DNA of 64,000 nucleotides, from positions 62,001 to 126,000 of the forward strand of contig CAYPTB010000007.1 of the NCBI GenBank assembly GCA_964413535.1, in the 5' to 3' direction. Below the pieces are notes generated by a model. That model made no database searches, was not told the origin of the DNA, and worked only from the letters and a program-made list of their open reading frames with translations. Origin of the DNA: CAYPTB01 sp964413535. GTDB taxonomy: Bacteria > Planctomycetota > UBA1135 > GCA-002686595. Shown here piece after piece: positions 27,117 to 35,808 of the stretch. The translations under genes and the position numbers were made by a program. Each line of letters begins with the position of its first letter. Position 1 is the first letter of the stretch.

Positions 27117-27905
27117 TCACGGATGGGTCGCCGGGCTCGCCGTCCCGACCGACCCCACGGCCCGCGCCGCGAGCTCCACGTCGAGCCCTTCCTTGCGCAC
27201 GCGCTGGTCGTAGTAGAGCAGGGTCAGGGCGCAGTGGCTGAACGGGGTCAAGAGCGCGGACCCGAGCAGCGAGCTGATGGTCATCCACGCCGGTCGCACG
27301 ACGTTCGCCTGGTAGTCCGCCAACCCCAGCGCCAGCATGCCCCCGCCTTCGACGAGCACCAAAGGAAGCGAGGCGATGATCGAGTAGAGCACCATCACGA
27401 CGAAGATCTTCAGCCAGGACCCGCGCGCGAGATCCCGCGAGCGTCCGAAGAAGTCCCAGCGGTCCTCGAGCACGAGGATCGGCGCCATGGCGAACCACAT
27501 CACCCAGACCAGGATGCCCGGGACGATCAGCAGGCAGAACCCGAGGATGAGGCAGATCACGAGGATCACGCTGCCCAGGAACACGGGCACCATCTTCTGG
27601 ATTCCCTTGCGGAGCGCGTCGCCCATGGACACCGATCGACCCAGCACCGTCTCCGACGCGATCCAGATGCACGCACCGAAGGAGGCGAGTCCGGCGAGCC
27701 CCTGGAACAAGCTGGTCGCGAGCCAGAGGATTGCGGCGAGCGCCCCCTCGCCGCTCACGACGTCCGCCGCGACTCCGAGGACGAGCGCGGGCGCGAAGAG
27801 TAGGAGCATGGCCCCCACCAACGTCGTGAAGCGACTGCGGTAGAGGCTGAAGGCGCCGTCGAGGATCTCGCCGATCGACAGCGGCCGCAGGAAGGTGGAA
27901 CTCAA
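27117..27905 (-). CDS. Polytopic membrane protein (GPDPase membrane-domain-like)
   Basis: A 262-residue protein with about six hydrophobic helices. It begins with LRPLSIGEILDGAFSLYRSRF, the standard start of membrane proteins related to the glycerophosphoryl diester phosphodiesterase membrane domain. Other recognisable parts are LRKGIQKMVPVFLGSVI, LIVPGILVWVMWFAMAPILVLEDR and YYDQRVRKEGLDVEL near the end. No catalytic domain is present. The TTG at 27905 is preceded by AGAGGAG about eight bases upstream; no ATG fits closer. It precedes the DUF4129 gene by 28 bp and probably forms the first gene of the MoxR-type operon. Confidence 0.8.
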   Translation of the reverse strand: MSSTFLRPLSIGEILDGAFSLYRSRFTTLVGAMLLLFAPALVLGVAADVVSGEGALAAILWLATSLFQGLAGLASFGACIWIASETVLGRSVSMGDALRKGIQKMVPVFLGSVILVICLILGFCLLIVPGILVWVMWFAMAPILVLEDRWDFFGRSRDLARGSWLKIFVVMVLYSIIASLPLVLVEGGGMLALGLADYQANVVRPAWMTISSLLGSALLTPFSHCALTLLYYDQRVRKEGLDVELAARAVGSVGTASPATHP

Positions 27906-28209
27906 TCGAGCGACTCCTCTCGCGTTCGGTACGGGATCGCGGGAGCCAACGCAGGCGTCGGGCTCCCGAAGGGCCGCCAAGGGTACGGAGACTCCGTTCG
28001 CCGCCGCAACCCCGGTGAAGCGTCGAGCCCGGAACCTCGCTCTCGAGGCCACACATCGGTCGCGCGCGGCGCGGTGTCGGTCGGAGGGCTCCTTCCGTCA
28101 GCGGCGCGCCGAGCTCGAGGTCATCGCGCGGCGGCCGCGCGATGACACCTCGACCGAACCCGACGCCCCATTAGGATCACGGGATCACGGGATCGCGGGA
28201 TCGCGCCGC
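27906..28209. other. Intergenic region with upstream promoter space and a small tandem repeat
   Basis: This 304-bp region holds no supported gene. It should contain the promoter of the minus-strand operon starting at 27905. An 8-bp tandem repeat lies next to the stop of the glycosyltransferase gene. Confidence 0.5.
28174..28205. repeat. Four tandem 8-bp repeats (GGATCACG x2, GGATCGCG x2)
   Basis: GATC recurs every 8 bases at 28175, 28183, 28191 and 28199. The block lies immediately beyond the stop of the minus-strand glycosyltransferase gene. It is a short simple repeat of unknown role. Confidence 0.85.
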
Positions 28210-29358
28210 TCACAGCGCGCGCCGCACGCCGTCGCCCACACCCGCGTCGTCGAGCGCGTTCTTGTAGGCGAGCAGCGTGTGCTTGGCCGCGTTGCGCCAG
28301 GTGTGCTCGCGCGCCTTCTGGCGGCCGCGCAGCACGAGGTCCCGCGCGATCTCGGGCTCGGTGAGCACGCGCCGCACGGCCTCGAAGATGCGCTCGCTAT
28401 CGGTCGGCTCGACCAGGAAGGCCGCGTCGCCGAGCACCTCGGGCATCGACGTCACCGCGCTCGCCACCACCGGCGCCCCGCACGCCATGGCCTCGAGCGG
28501 CGGCAAACCGAAGCCCTCCGACAGGCTCGGGAACACGAAGCAGTCGGCCTGGGCGTAGAGCCGCGGGAGCTCGCCGTCCGCGACGTCGCGGCGCCATTCG
28601 ACCCGCGCTCGCGCCGGCGACGCCGCCAGCGCGCGCTCGAACACGTCCGCGCCGTACCCCGGCGGGCCGGCGATGACCCAGCGCTGCGGCAATCCCTCCT
28701 TCACGAGCCGCTCGAAGGCCTCGAGGATGCGCAGGTGGTTCTTGCGCGCGTCGACGCGGCTCACGGTCAGGATGTACGGCTCGCGCGCGCGCTCGACCTT
28801 CGCCGGCAGATGCCGCGCCACGTGGTCGCAACCGAGCCCGGTCACGGAGACCTTGGCCGGCAACACGCCGAACGTCATCACGACGTCGGCGCCTACGTAC
28901 TCGGTCGGCACGAGCACGCGCGCCGAACGCGCCACGAGCGCGCGCACGCGCTCCGTCATCGCGCGCGCCGTCGCCGGCTCCAGGTACCCCGAGTCGGGCA
29001 CCGTGTAGATCGTGTCGAACACCGTGGCCACCTCCACCGCCGCGCGCACCGCGAGCGCCGACGGATAGGTGTGGTGGAAGACCTCCGCGCCGCCCACCAG
29101 GTCGTCGACGCCCTTGCCGAGCCGCGCGAGGAGCCACGGCAGCGCGCGCGACGGCAGCGGTAGCCGCACGAGCTCGGCCTCCGTCCCCGCGATTCCGAGT
29201 TCCGCGCGCGTGAAGCGCGACGGCGCGAGCGTGTACCCGAACAACCCCAAGCTCGTGTCGAACCCGAGCTCGATCATCCCGCGCACGAGCTCGCGCACGT
29301 ACCGCCCGATCCCCTCGCGATTCACGAGGGCCGGCCGATAATCGACTCCAACGCGCAT
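28210..29358 (-). CDS. GT4 family glycosyltransferase
   Basis: A 382-residue GT-B glycosyltransferase. It begins MRVGVDYRPALVNREGIGRYVREL, the usual N-terminal strand and Gly loop. It has VFDTIYTVPDSGYLEP, then ILTVSRVDARKNHLRILEAF in the donor domain, and the EX7E motif in SLSEGFGLPPLEAMACG. The length is normal for mannosyl/rhamnosyl-type GT4 enzymes. It stands alone between two intergenic regions. It likely contributes to exopolysaccharide or glycan synthesis; specificity is unknown. Confidence 0.9.
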   Translation of the reverse strand: MRVGVDYRPALVNREGIGRYVRELVRGMIELGFDTSLGLFGYTLAPSRFTRAELGIAGTEAELVRLPLPSRALPWLLARLGKGVDDLVGGAEVFHHTYPSALAVRAAVEVATVFDTIYTVPDSGYLEPATARAMTERVRALVARSARVLVPTEYVGADVVMTFGVLPAKVSVTGLGCDHVARHLPAKVERAREPYILTVSRVDARKNHLRILEAFERLVKEGLPQRWVIAGPPGYGADVFERALAASPARARVEWRRDVADGELPRLYAQADCFVFPSLSEGFGLPPLEAMACGAPVVASAVTSMPEVLGDAAFLVEPTDSERIFEAVRRVLTEPEIARDLVLRGRQKAREHTWRNAAKHTLLAYKNALDDAGVGDGVRRAL

Positions 29359-29705
29359 GGGCCGCAGAGCCTACGCACCGAACGCCGCGTCCGCGCTCCC
29401 GATGAGGCAATCCCGCTGTTTCTCGTGAAAGCGCGTTCTCCACGGGGATGAACCCGTGTAGTGCGTCGATCGCACGACGGATGGTTGGTTCGAGGTTCGA
29501 TGCCTGGAAACAACTCGTCGAGGTCCAAGACGCCGGCAAGCCCGCCGACGTCATGCGCCTGTATGCCCGAGGAACACGCGATGGGCCTTTGGTGCTACAA
29601 GAGCAGACCTGGGCTCCGGGCCTGGCGTGCATGGATCTCGGGCTCGAGGCGAGCCCCGAGCCTGTGATTCGATTGCCACACGAAGACCTGAAGCCGGCGA
29701 CAACT

Positions 29706-30857
29706 ATGATCTCTCATGCTCTCCTCGGGCTCGTGCTGGCTGGATCGGATGCGCAACCGTTCAGGTCGATAACGTACGAATCTCCGCCGGGCCCGTCGGT
29801 GATTCGGGCTTTCTATGTTGGCGACGTTACTCGTGACGGCGTTGGCGACTACCTCGTCACAGAGACAAGTACCGAGAGTCTGGATCAGAACGCAGTGACG
29901 CTGTTGTCTGGGCGAGATGGTTCGTTTGTCCGAGTTCACCGTGGAGAGGCTCTTGAACAGCTAGGCGAGATGGCCTGTGGACTGCCAGATATCAATGACG
30001 ATGGGTGTGACGACTACGTGATCGCATCTACCGGTTACGCGACCTCGCCACCAACTGGTCACGTCGCGGGCAAGATTGCAATCGTATGCGGCGCAACGGG
30101 CAGGGAGTTGCACTCGGTCGTTGGCCTTGATGAACCATACAGGCGACTAGGCAGGCGCGTGCTCACAGCAGAGCCATGCCACAAAGACTCGGTGCGACGT
30201 CTGATCAGCTTGGATCGGACTGGGTGGGTCATGTCAATTAGTGTCATGGCTACCGCGGTCGCCTCCCGGCCAACACTGCTTCATAACCGCTCCGCATTTG
30301 ACGTGGTGAGTATTCGCGATACGGATGGCGACGGCCATTCCGAGGTTGCCATGGTATCGCACCAGGGCAGCTTTCTTTGGATAGTAAGGGAAGACTCGGG
30401 AGCCCTCATCAGAACCATTACCGGCTTTCCTGAGTTCGAGTACATGGAGTACGTGTCCGGCATCGGAGACGTGGACTCGGATGGTCTCGAGGACTTGGTG
30501 ATTACAACGTCGCTCGACAAATGCCTGATCGCGCGCTCGGGCGCTTCCTACAAGAACCCACTCATCGTCGACTGTGGAGATCAGATTTTTTCTCGCCCCA
30601 TAGTTGGCGACTGCGATGGCGATGGTCGTCCGGAAGTGGCGCTACTTCTGGGCGATAGCGATTACCGCAAGCGAATCGCTACTTTCAGCGTCGAAAAAGT
30701 ACCTGAAGTTACGACATACACATACTTGTCCAACTGTATCGCCTTAGCGCTCGTAGACGACGCCGATCAAGACGGAACGAGCGACCTCATGGCCGCCGTG
30801 AGGTCTGACGAACGAGTATGTACCATCTCGCTCTATTCAGGCGTGAAACAGGACTGA
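29706..30857 (+). CDS. FG-GAP/VCBS-repeat protein of low GC content
   Basis: A protein of about 383 residues from the ATG at 29706. It contains six repeats with a calcium-loop pattern D-x-[DN]-x-D-G, for example DVTRDGVGD, DINDDGCDD, DTDGDGHSE, DVDSDGLED, DCDGDGRPE and DADQDGTSD. These are blades of an integrin-alpha-like beta propeller (FG-GAP), usually secreted and Ca-binding. The start MISHALLGLVLAGSDA may be a weak signal peptide lacking a basic residue. The frame is open to an ATG at 29448, which would add 86 residues without recognisable features. Codons are less GC-rich than all neighbours, in places below 50 %. Confidence 0.75.
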   Translation: MISHALLGLVLAGSDAQPFRSITYESPPGPSVIRAFYVGDVTRDGVGDYLVTETSTESLDQNAVTLLSGRDGSFVRVHRGEALEQLGEMACGLPDINDDGCDDYVIASTGYATSPPTGHVAGKIAIVCGATGRELHSVVGLDEPYRRLGRRVLTAEPCHKDSVRRLISLDRTGWVMSISVMATAVASRPTLLHNRSAFDVVSIRDTDGDGHSEVAMVSHQGSFLWIVREDSGALIRTITGFPEFEYMEYVSGIGDVDSDGLEDLVITTSLDKCLIARSGASYKNPLIVDCGDQIFSRPIVGDCDGDGRPEVALLLGDSDYRKRIATFSVEKVPEVTTYTYLSNCIALALVDDADQDGTSDLMAAVRSDERVCTISLYSGVKQD

Positions 30858-31054
30858 GCAGCGCCTGGAGCCCGCGCGTGTGAGAGGCGTCGGCCGGGTG
30901 GTGTGCGTCCCCGTCCGCACTGCTCCTTCCATGGCGGTGCTGCGTTGCGTACGGTTGGTGTTGGTTGGCTATCGGATCGTGCTGCAGAACGCGGCGAGGG
31001 CCGCGTAGCATTCCGGGCAGCGCTCCCGTTCGAGCGCACTCCAAGCGAACGCAA

Positions 31055-31510
31055 ATGAAGCTCGACGAATCCCATGCGCTGAATCGGTTGGTGCTGGAGC
31101 GCCTCGGTGATCCGAAACGGGTGCGTTTCGATCCCCGTCCGATCGCGTCGCCGCGCGAGCATCCGGATCCCTATCAGGAGGCCGGTAGTCATCCCGACGT
31201 CGTCGAGCGTGTGTGGGACGTCCTCGGGGCGTCGCTGCCGAAGAACGGTCGTGCGCTCGTCTACGGCGCGCCGGCGCTCGTGCATCCCTTGGGCGTCGTG
31301 ATGGCTCTGGCGTACGGAACCCAGTACGCGCTCCGCATCCCCGAAGCATCGCTCGCGTGGGCCGCGAAGGCGGGTTGCAAGACGGAGCAGACGTGGACGG
31401 GAGGGGGGATGACGAACATCGAGGACGAGCTGGGCCGAGGCTGGGTGTTCGGTGCGTGGCTCGAGCAGGAGAAGGCGTGGCTCGCGCAGACGTACGCGGA
31501 CCTCGGGTGA
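31055..31510 (+). CDS. Hypothetical protein
   Basis: A predicted 151-residue cytoplasmic protein with no signal or membrane segment: MKLDESHALNRLVLERLGDP at the start, then RFDPRPIASPREHPDPYQEAG, a short strand-rich part (ALVYGAPALVHPLGVVMALAYGT), and WVFGAWLEQEKAWLAQTYADLG at the end. I do not recognise a family. The reading frame starts at an ATG without a clear ribosome binding site. The sequence looks like a real globular protein rather than a shadow frame. It lies alone between the FG-GAP gene and hutU. Confidence 0.6.
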   Translation: MKLDESHALNRLVLERLGDPKRVRFDPRPIASPREHPDPYQEAGSHPDVVERVWDVLGASLPKNGRALVYGAPALVHPLGVVMALAYGTQYALRIPEASLAWAAKAGCKTEQTWTGGGMTNIEDELGRGWVFGAWLEQEKAWLAQTYADLG

Positions 31511-31862
31511 CGCGCGGTGCGGACGTGGCGCGCACCTACGGGAAGATCCAGGCACGTCGCGATCTACTGACTGACGGGGACGATCGGTTCGTCGACGCGG
31601 CGCTACTTCGACGTGAGACACGATCCGCCGCCGCCGCTCGCGCTGGGGAGCCGCATCCCCATGCCGGCCGGCATCGGTAGCGCTCTTCCTGCGCAGGCCC
31701 TTCGCTTGGCGCAGCGCGTACTCAGCGCGAACTCAAATGGCCGTGTTCCCGTCGCATTCCGATGTTTGGTCCGCCGAGCCCAGACGCGCGAGCCGGTCCG
31801 CGAGCGAGGCCTCGCTTCGGCCGCTAACATGCTCCGGCGCGCTTCACTCGGGACGAATCCCC
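31511..31862. other. Intergenic region upstream of hutU
   Basis: 352 bp with no supported gene; the open frame that continues upstream from hutU has no homology-like content. Promoter elements could not be assigned. Confidence 0.5.
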
Positions 31863-33551
31863 ATGCCGACCAGCCACGCCGCCCTCGACGCGATCTCCCC
31901 CGTTCCCATCGGCCCGCAGCGCGCTCCGCGCGGCAGCGAGCGCACGTGCAAGACCTGGGCGGCGGAGGCCGCGCTGCGCTTGCTCATGAACAACCTCGAC
32001 CCGGAGGTGGCCGAGGATCCCGCGAACCTGGTCGTGTACGGCGGCAGTGGCAAGGCGGCGCGCGATTGGGATTGCTTCCGCGCCATCGTGGCGACGCTGC
32101 GGCGGCTCGAGCCCGACGAGACGCTGCTCGTTCAGTCGGGCAAGCCCGTGGGCGTGTTCCGCACGCACGCGCGCGCGCCGCGCGTGCTCATCGCGAACTC
32201 GAACCTGGTCGGCAAGTGGGCGACCTGGGAGCACTTCCGCCACCTCGAGGCCGAGGGGAAGATCATGTTCGGCCAGATGACGGCCGGGAGCTGGATCTAC
32301 ATCGGCACGCAGGGGATCCTGCAGGGCACCTACGAGACCTTCGCGGCGTCGGCGAAGAAGAACTTCGGCGGCAGTTTGCGCGGGAAGCTCGTCGTGTCCG
32401 GCGGCCTGGGCGGCATGGGCGGCGCGCAGCCGCTCGCCGCGACGATGAACGAGGGCACGTTCCTCGGCGCCGACGTGGACCGCAAGCGCATCGAGAAGCG
32501 GCTCGAAACGGGCTACTGCGACGTTCTGCTGGACGACACCGACCGCGCCATCGATCAGGCGCTCGTCTGGCGCGACGACGGCGTCGCGAAGTCGATCGGC
32601 GTGGTGGCGAACGCGGTCGACTTGCTCGAGCGCATGCTCGCGCGCGGCGTGACGCCCGACGTGCTCACGGACCAGACGAGCGCGCACGACCCGCTCGGCG
32701 GCTATGTGCCGAACGGGATGGCCTTCGAGGCGGCGCTCGCGCTGCGCACGAGCGATCCGGCGCGCTACGAGCGCGAGTCCTTCCGCACGATGATCGACCA
32801 CGTGAAGGCCATGAACCTGCTCCAGGAGCGCGGCGCCGACACGTTCGACTACGGCAACAACCTGCGCGGCCACGCGCATCAAGCCGGCTACGAGCACGCC
32901 TTCGAGTTCGAGGGCTTCGTGCCGAAGTACGTGCGACCGCTGTTCTGCGAGGGGAAGGGACCCTTCCGCTGGGTGGCGCTGTCGGGCGACCCGGCGGACA
33001 TCGCCGTCACGGATCGCATCATCGCGAAGCTCTTCCCGGAGGACGACGCGCTCCTGCGCTGGATCCGGCTGGCGGGCGAGCGCGTGCACTTCCAAGGTCT
33101 GCCCGCCCGCATCTGCTGGCTCGGTTACGGCGAGCGCGCGAAGGCCGGCCTCGCGTTCAACGAAGCCGTGCGCACGGGCGAGATCCAAGCCCCGCTCGCC
33201 ATCGGGCGCGACCACCTCGACTGCGGCTCCGTCGCGTCGCCCAACCGCGAGACCGAGGGCATGGCGGACGGCACCGACGCCGTCGCCGATTGGCCGCTCT
33301 TGAACCTGATGCTCAACACCGCGAGCGGCGCGTCGTGGGTCTCGTTCCACCACGGCGGCGGCGTCGGCATCGGCTACAGCCTGCACGCCGGCCAGGTCAC
33401 CGTCGCCGACGGCACGCCCGAGGCCGCGCTCGCGATCGAGCGCGTGCTCACGAACGACCCCGGCACCGGCGTCATGCGCCACGCCGACGCCGGCTACGCC
33501 GACGCGCTGCGCTGCGCGCGCGAGCGCGGCATCGACCTGCCGATGGCGTGA
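31863..33551 (+). CDS. hutU: Urocanate hydratase
   Basis: A 562-residue enzyme of histidine degradation, converting urocanate to imidazolone propionate with tightly bound NAD+ as electrophile. The sequence is recognisable throughout: TWAAEAALRLLMNNLDPEVAE, GKAARDWDCFRAI, LLVQSGKPVGVF, ANSNLVGKWATWEHF, MTAGSWIYIGTQGILQGTYETF, the NAD-binding SGGLGGMGGAQPLA, the conserved Cys in YVRPLFCEGKGPFRWVALSG, and HHGGGVGIGYS. Length matches the family (about 555). No hutH, hutI or hutG lies nearby, so the pathway genes are dispersed. The ATG at 31863 fits the usual N-terminus. Confidence 0.97.
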   Translation: MPTSHAALDAISPVPIGPQRAPRGSERTCKTWAAEAALRLLMNNLDPEVAEDPANLVVYGGSGKAARDWDCFRAIVATLRRLEPDETLLVQSGKPVGVFRTHARAPRVLIANSNLVGKWATWEHFRHLEAEGKIMFGQMTAGSWIYIGTQGILQGTYETFAASAKKNFGGSLRGKLVVSGGLGGMGGAQPLAATMNEGTFLGADVDRKRIEKRLETGYCDVLLDDTDRAIDQALVWRDDGVAKSIGVVANAVDLLERMLARGVTPDVLTDQTSAHDPLGGYVPNGMAFEAALALRTSDPARYERESFRTMIDHVKAMNLLQERGADTFDYGNNLRGHAHQAGYEHAFEFEGFVPKYVRPLFCEGKGPFRWVALSGDPADIAVTDRIIAKLFPEDDALLRWIRLAGERVHFQGLPARICWLGYGERAKAGLAFNEAVRTGEIQAPLAIGRDHLDCGSVASPNRETEGMADGTDAVADWPLLNLMLNTASGASWVSFHHGGGVGIGYSLHAGQVTVADGTPEAALAIERVLTNDPGTGVMRHADAGYADALRCARERGIDLPMA

Positions 33552-33686
33552 GGCGCTCGCTCGCCGTGCGCATCAGGGCAAACCGCGCGGTGTTCGGGGT
33601 GCGATCCGATGCAGGCGAGCTTCCCCGATAGAGTGTGGGGACGCGTTCGTCGCCACGGAGGCGCGACGCCGTTCGGGAGAACGATC

Positions 33687-34274
33687 TTGGTCTGGACGTT
33701 TGGAAGGTCGATGGCCTGCGCGGGTCTCTTGGTCGCCTGCGCCGAAGACCCGGCGACGCCGGCACCTCTTGCGAGCTCCGACTTGGAAGGTGAGCTGGTC
33801 GTTCAGGTTCGCGATCTCGAGTTGGAGTCGCCCGAACCGCGCGTCCAGGCACACTCGGGCTCCTGCGCCGGAGCGGGGCCGTCGGGAGCTGGGACGACGA
33901 GAGCCGTGGGTATGTGCAGCCCCGAAGAGACGTACACCATGTTCCTGCGGCGCTCCGCCGATTTCGACACGATCGTGATCACTCCCGCCGAGGGCGAAGG
34001 ATCGTTCTGCGAGGGCGTCGAGATCGAGCTCGAGCTCCGGCGGAACGGCGAGACCGGAGGTCTCACGGCGTCGGGGAGGATCGGGAGCTGCTTCTTCTCC
34101 GGGATGGACTTCTGGCTCGAATCCGACGTGGTCCGGGGGTCGCTGTCCCTGAGCAGAGATCGGTGGGTCGCCGGAGACAGGCTCGACATCCAGTTCGACC
34201 TCTCCACGACCTTGGACGGATTGGAGAAGGTCCCGATCACCGTCCAAGGTCAGGGATCCTGCGCTGTCCGGTGA
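33687..34274 (+). CDS. Hypothetical lipoprotein
   Basis: A predicted lipoprotein of about 195 residues. A TTG at 33687 has GGAGA seven bases upstream and yields a signal peptide with Arg before GLLVAC, a lipobox. Other possible starts are the ATG at 33711 and an ATG at 33609 that would place a long basic segment ahead of the signal. The mature protein is rich in acidic residues and beta-strand patterns (EGELVVQVRDLEL, FDTIVITPAEG, LDIQFDLSTTL). It has five Cys that could form disulfides. I recognise no domain. Confidence 0.55.
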   Translation: MVWTFGRSMACAGLLVACAEDPATPAPLASSDLEGELVVQVRDLELESPEPRVQAHSGSCAGAGPSGAGTTRAVGMCSPEETYTMFLRRSADFDTIVITPAEGEGSFCEGVEIELELRRNGETGGLTASGRIGSCFFSGMDFWLESDVVRGSLSLSRDRWVAGDRLDIQFDLSTTLDGLEKVPITVQGQGSCAVR

Positions 34275-34461
34275 AACCGAGCACGGGTTGCTCGACCGTA
34301 CATTTCGGCGGCGATGTTCCGCCGTGGAACTGCGCCATGAAGTCGCGCCAGTCGCCAGAGAGCCTGGACGTGACGGCGGATCGCCTACTCGAAAACACGA
34401 CGCGGATGTCACCCGCGCCGCTGGTGCTGGCGCAGTGTCGTCCAGGACGCGCTCGGTCGAG

Positions 34462-35616
34462 CTACCGCGCTCCGCCGCCGAACAGGGCGCGGCGCGCCTT
34501 CATGACGCCGCGGGCGATTCGGTAGGGGAGCTTCGTGTTGTACTCCCGGATCAGCACTTCCTTCTTGCGGTTGTCCTCCTGGACCAGGGTGCTCTCGTCG
34601 CGGATCTTGCGCACCGTATCCCGCAGGACGGACACGGTGTCCTCGAGCACCCGCACGCGCAGCTTCAGGGCTTCGGGGTCGTCGTTCGCCGGCTCGACGA
34701 CCGTTGGCGTGCGCGCACCGTCGACCCACGGGGGCAGTGGGCGTTCGTAGCTCCACAGGTGCGGATAGTCGTCGGCGTGGAATTCGCGGCCCTGGTAGCG
34801 CGGCGTGACGAAGCGGCCGCTCGTGATGTCGATCGCCTCGCGCACGGTGATCTTCCCCGCGTACGGCTCCGAGCCCATCGGGAAGTAGTACATGCAATCG
34901 TCGAAGTAGTAGTGCGTGGCCTGTGAGTGGCGCGTGCGCTTCGGGTCGCGGATGGGCGAGCCGCCGTGGAAGGCGTTCGCGGCCCAGATCACGGCTTGGC
35001 CCTTCTTCAGGTGGAGCTCCTCGCGCGGGAAGCCGTGCGCTTCGAGGATCGCCCCGACGCGCTTCTCGTACTCGTCGTACGCCGCCGGCGTCGCATCGAG
35101 CCCGAGGTCGGTCATGCCGTAGTCGGGCAGGCGATGGCTCCCGGGATGGATGAAGAGCGGACCGTTGTTCCCGTCGACGTCCTCGAACGCCACCCACACG
35201 CCGCACATGAAGTAGCGCGGCACGCAGTGGAAGTGGATCGTGTCGCTGTGCGCCGCCTGCTGCGTCCCGTGGTCGAAGTTGAGCGTCTGGAACGGGAACG
35301 GCCGGCGTCCATAGAGGAGACGCAGCGTGTCGAGCACCTTCGGCGCGCTCGCGACCGCCCGCACCGCGGGACAGAAGTACCACGCTTCGTCGATGCGCCG
35401 ATCGACCGGTGGATATTGGGGGGCGAGGGTCTCCACCACCTCGCGCGCGAGCCGGTCGAAGTCCGGCAGGTCGAGGTCGAGGACGAGATAACCCTTCTCC
35501 GCGAAGCGGCGCACGAGCTCGCGCTCCTTCGGCGCGAGCGCGGGGAGCGAGCTCTCGAGGAGCGGCGACTCGGCGAAGGGGATGGCCAGGGTGGGAGAGG
35601 CTTCGGCGGGTGTCAT
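34462..35616 (-). CDS. Phytanoyl-CoA dioxygenase (PhyH)-like Fe(II)/2-OG oxygenase
   Basis: A 384-residue protein with the double-stranded beta-helix oxygenase fold of the PhyH family. The iron-binding HxD is in QQAAHSDTIHFH. The facial-triad distal His is in NAFHGGSPIRD, with a nearby Arg (RTRHS) for 2-oxoglutarate. Other typical parts are EKGYLVLDLDL and GPLFIHPGSHRLPDYG. The last 70 residues form a coiled coil (LKLRVRVLEDTVSVLRDTVRKI) with a basic tail, unusual for the family. The start at 35616 is preferred; an ATG at 35646 is possible. PhyH-like genes often occur near glycan or natural-product genes, but the substrate is unknown. Confidence 0.82.
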   Translation of the reverse strand: MTPAEASPTLAIPFAESPLLESSLPALAPKERELVRRFAEKGYLVLDLDLPDFDRLAREVVETLAPQYPPVDRRIDEAWYFCPAVRAVASAPKVLDTLRLLYGRRPFPFQTLNFDHGTQQAAHSDTIHFHCVPRYFMCGVWVAFEDVDGNNGPLFIHPGSHRLPDYGMTDLGLDATPAAYDEYEKRVGAILEAHGFPREELHLKKGQAVIWAANAFHGGSPIRDPKRTRHSQATHYYFDDCMYYFPMGSEPYAGKITVREAIDITSGRFVTPRYQGREFHADDYPHLWSYERPLPPWVDGARTPTVVEPANDDPEALKLRVRVLEDTVSVLRDTVRKIRDESTLVQEDNRKKEVLIREYNTKLPYRIARGVMKARRALFGGGAR

Positions 35617-35808
35617 GGGGAAGGTGCGCGCATCGCGCGCAGCCATCCTATGCCAGGGAACGCCTTCCTGCGGGAAGGGACGGCCGATGCCTTGCCCGCC
35701 GCCGGGCTCCGGCGCGGGGTCGAAGTCCGGTCGAGCGAATCTCTCGCTCGCGGCAGGTTCGGCGCGCTACCCGACGCCGGATTCTCCGAGTTCGGCTCGC
35801 GCTGCAGC

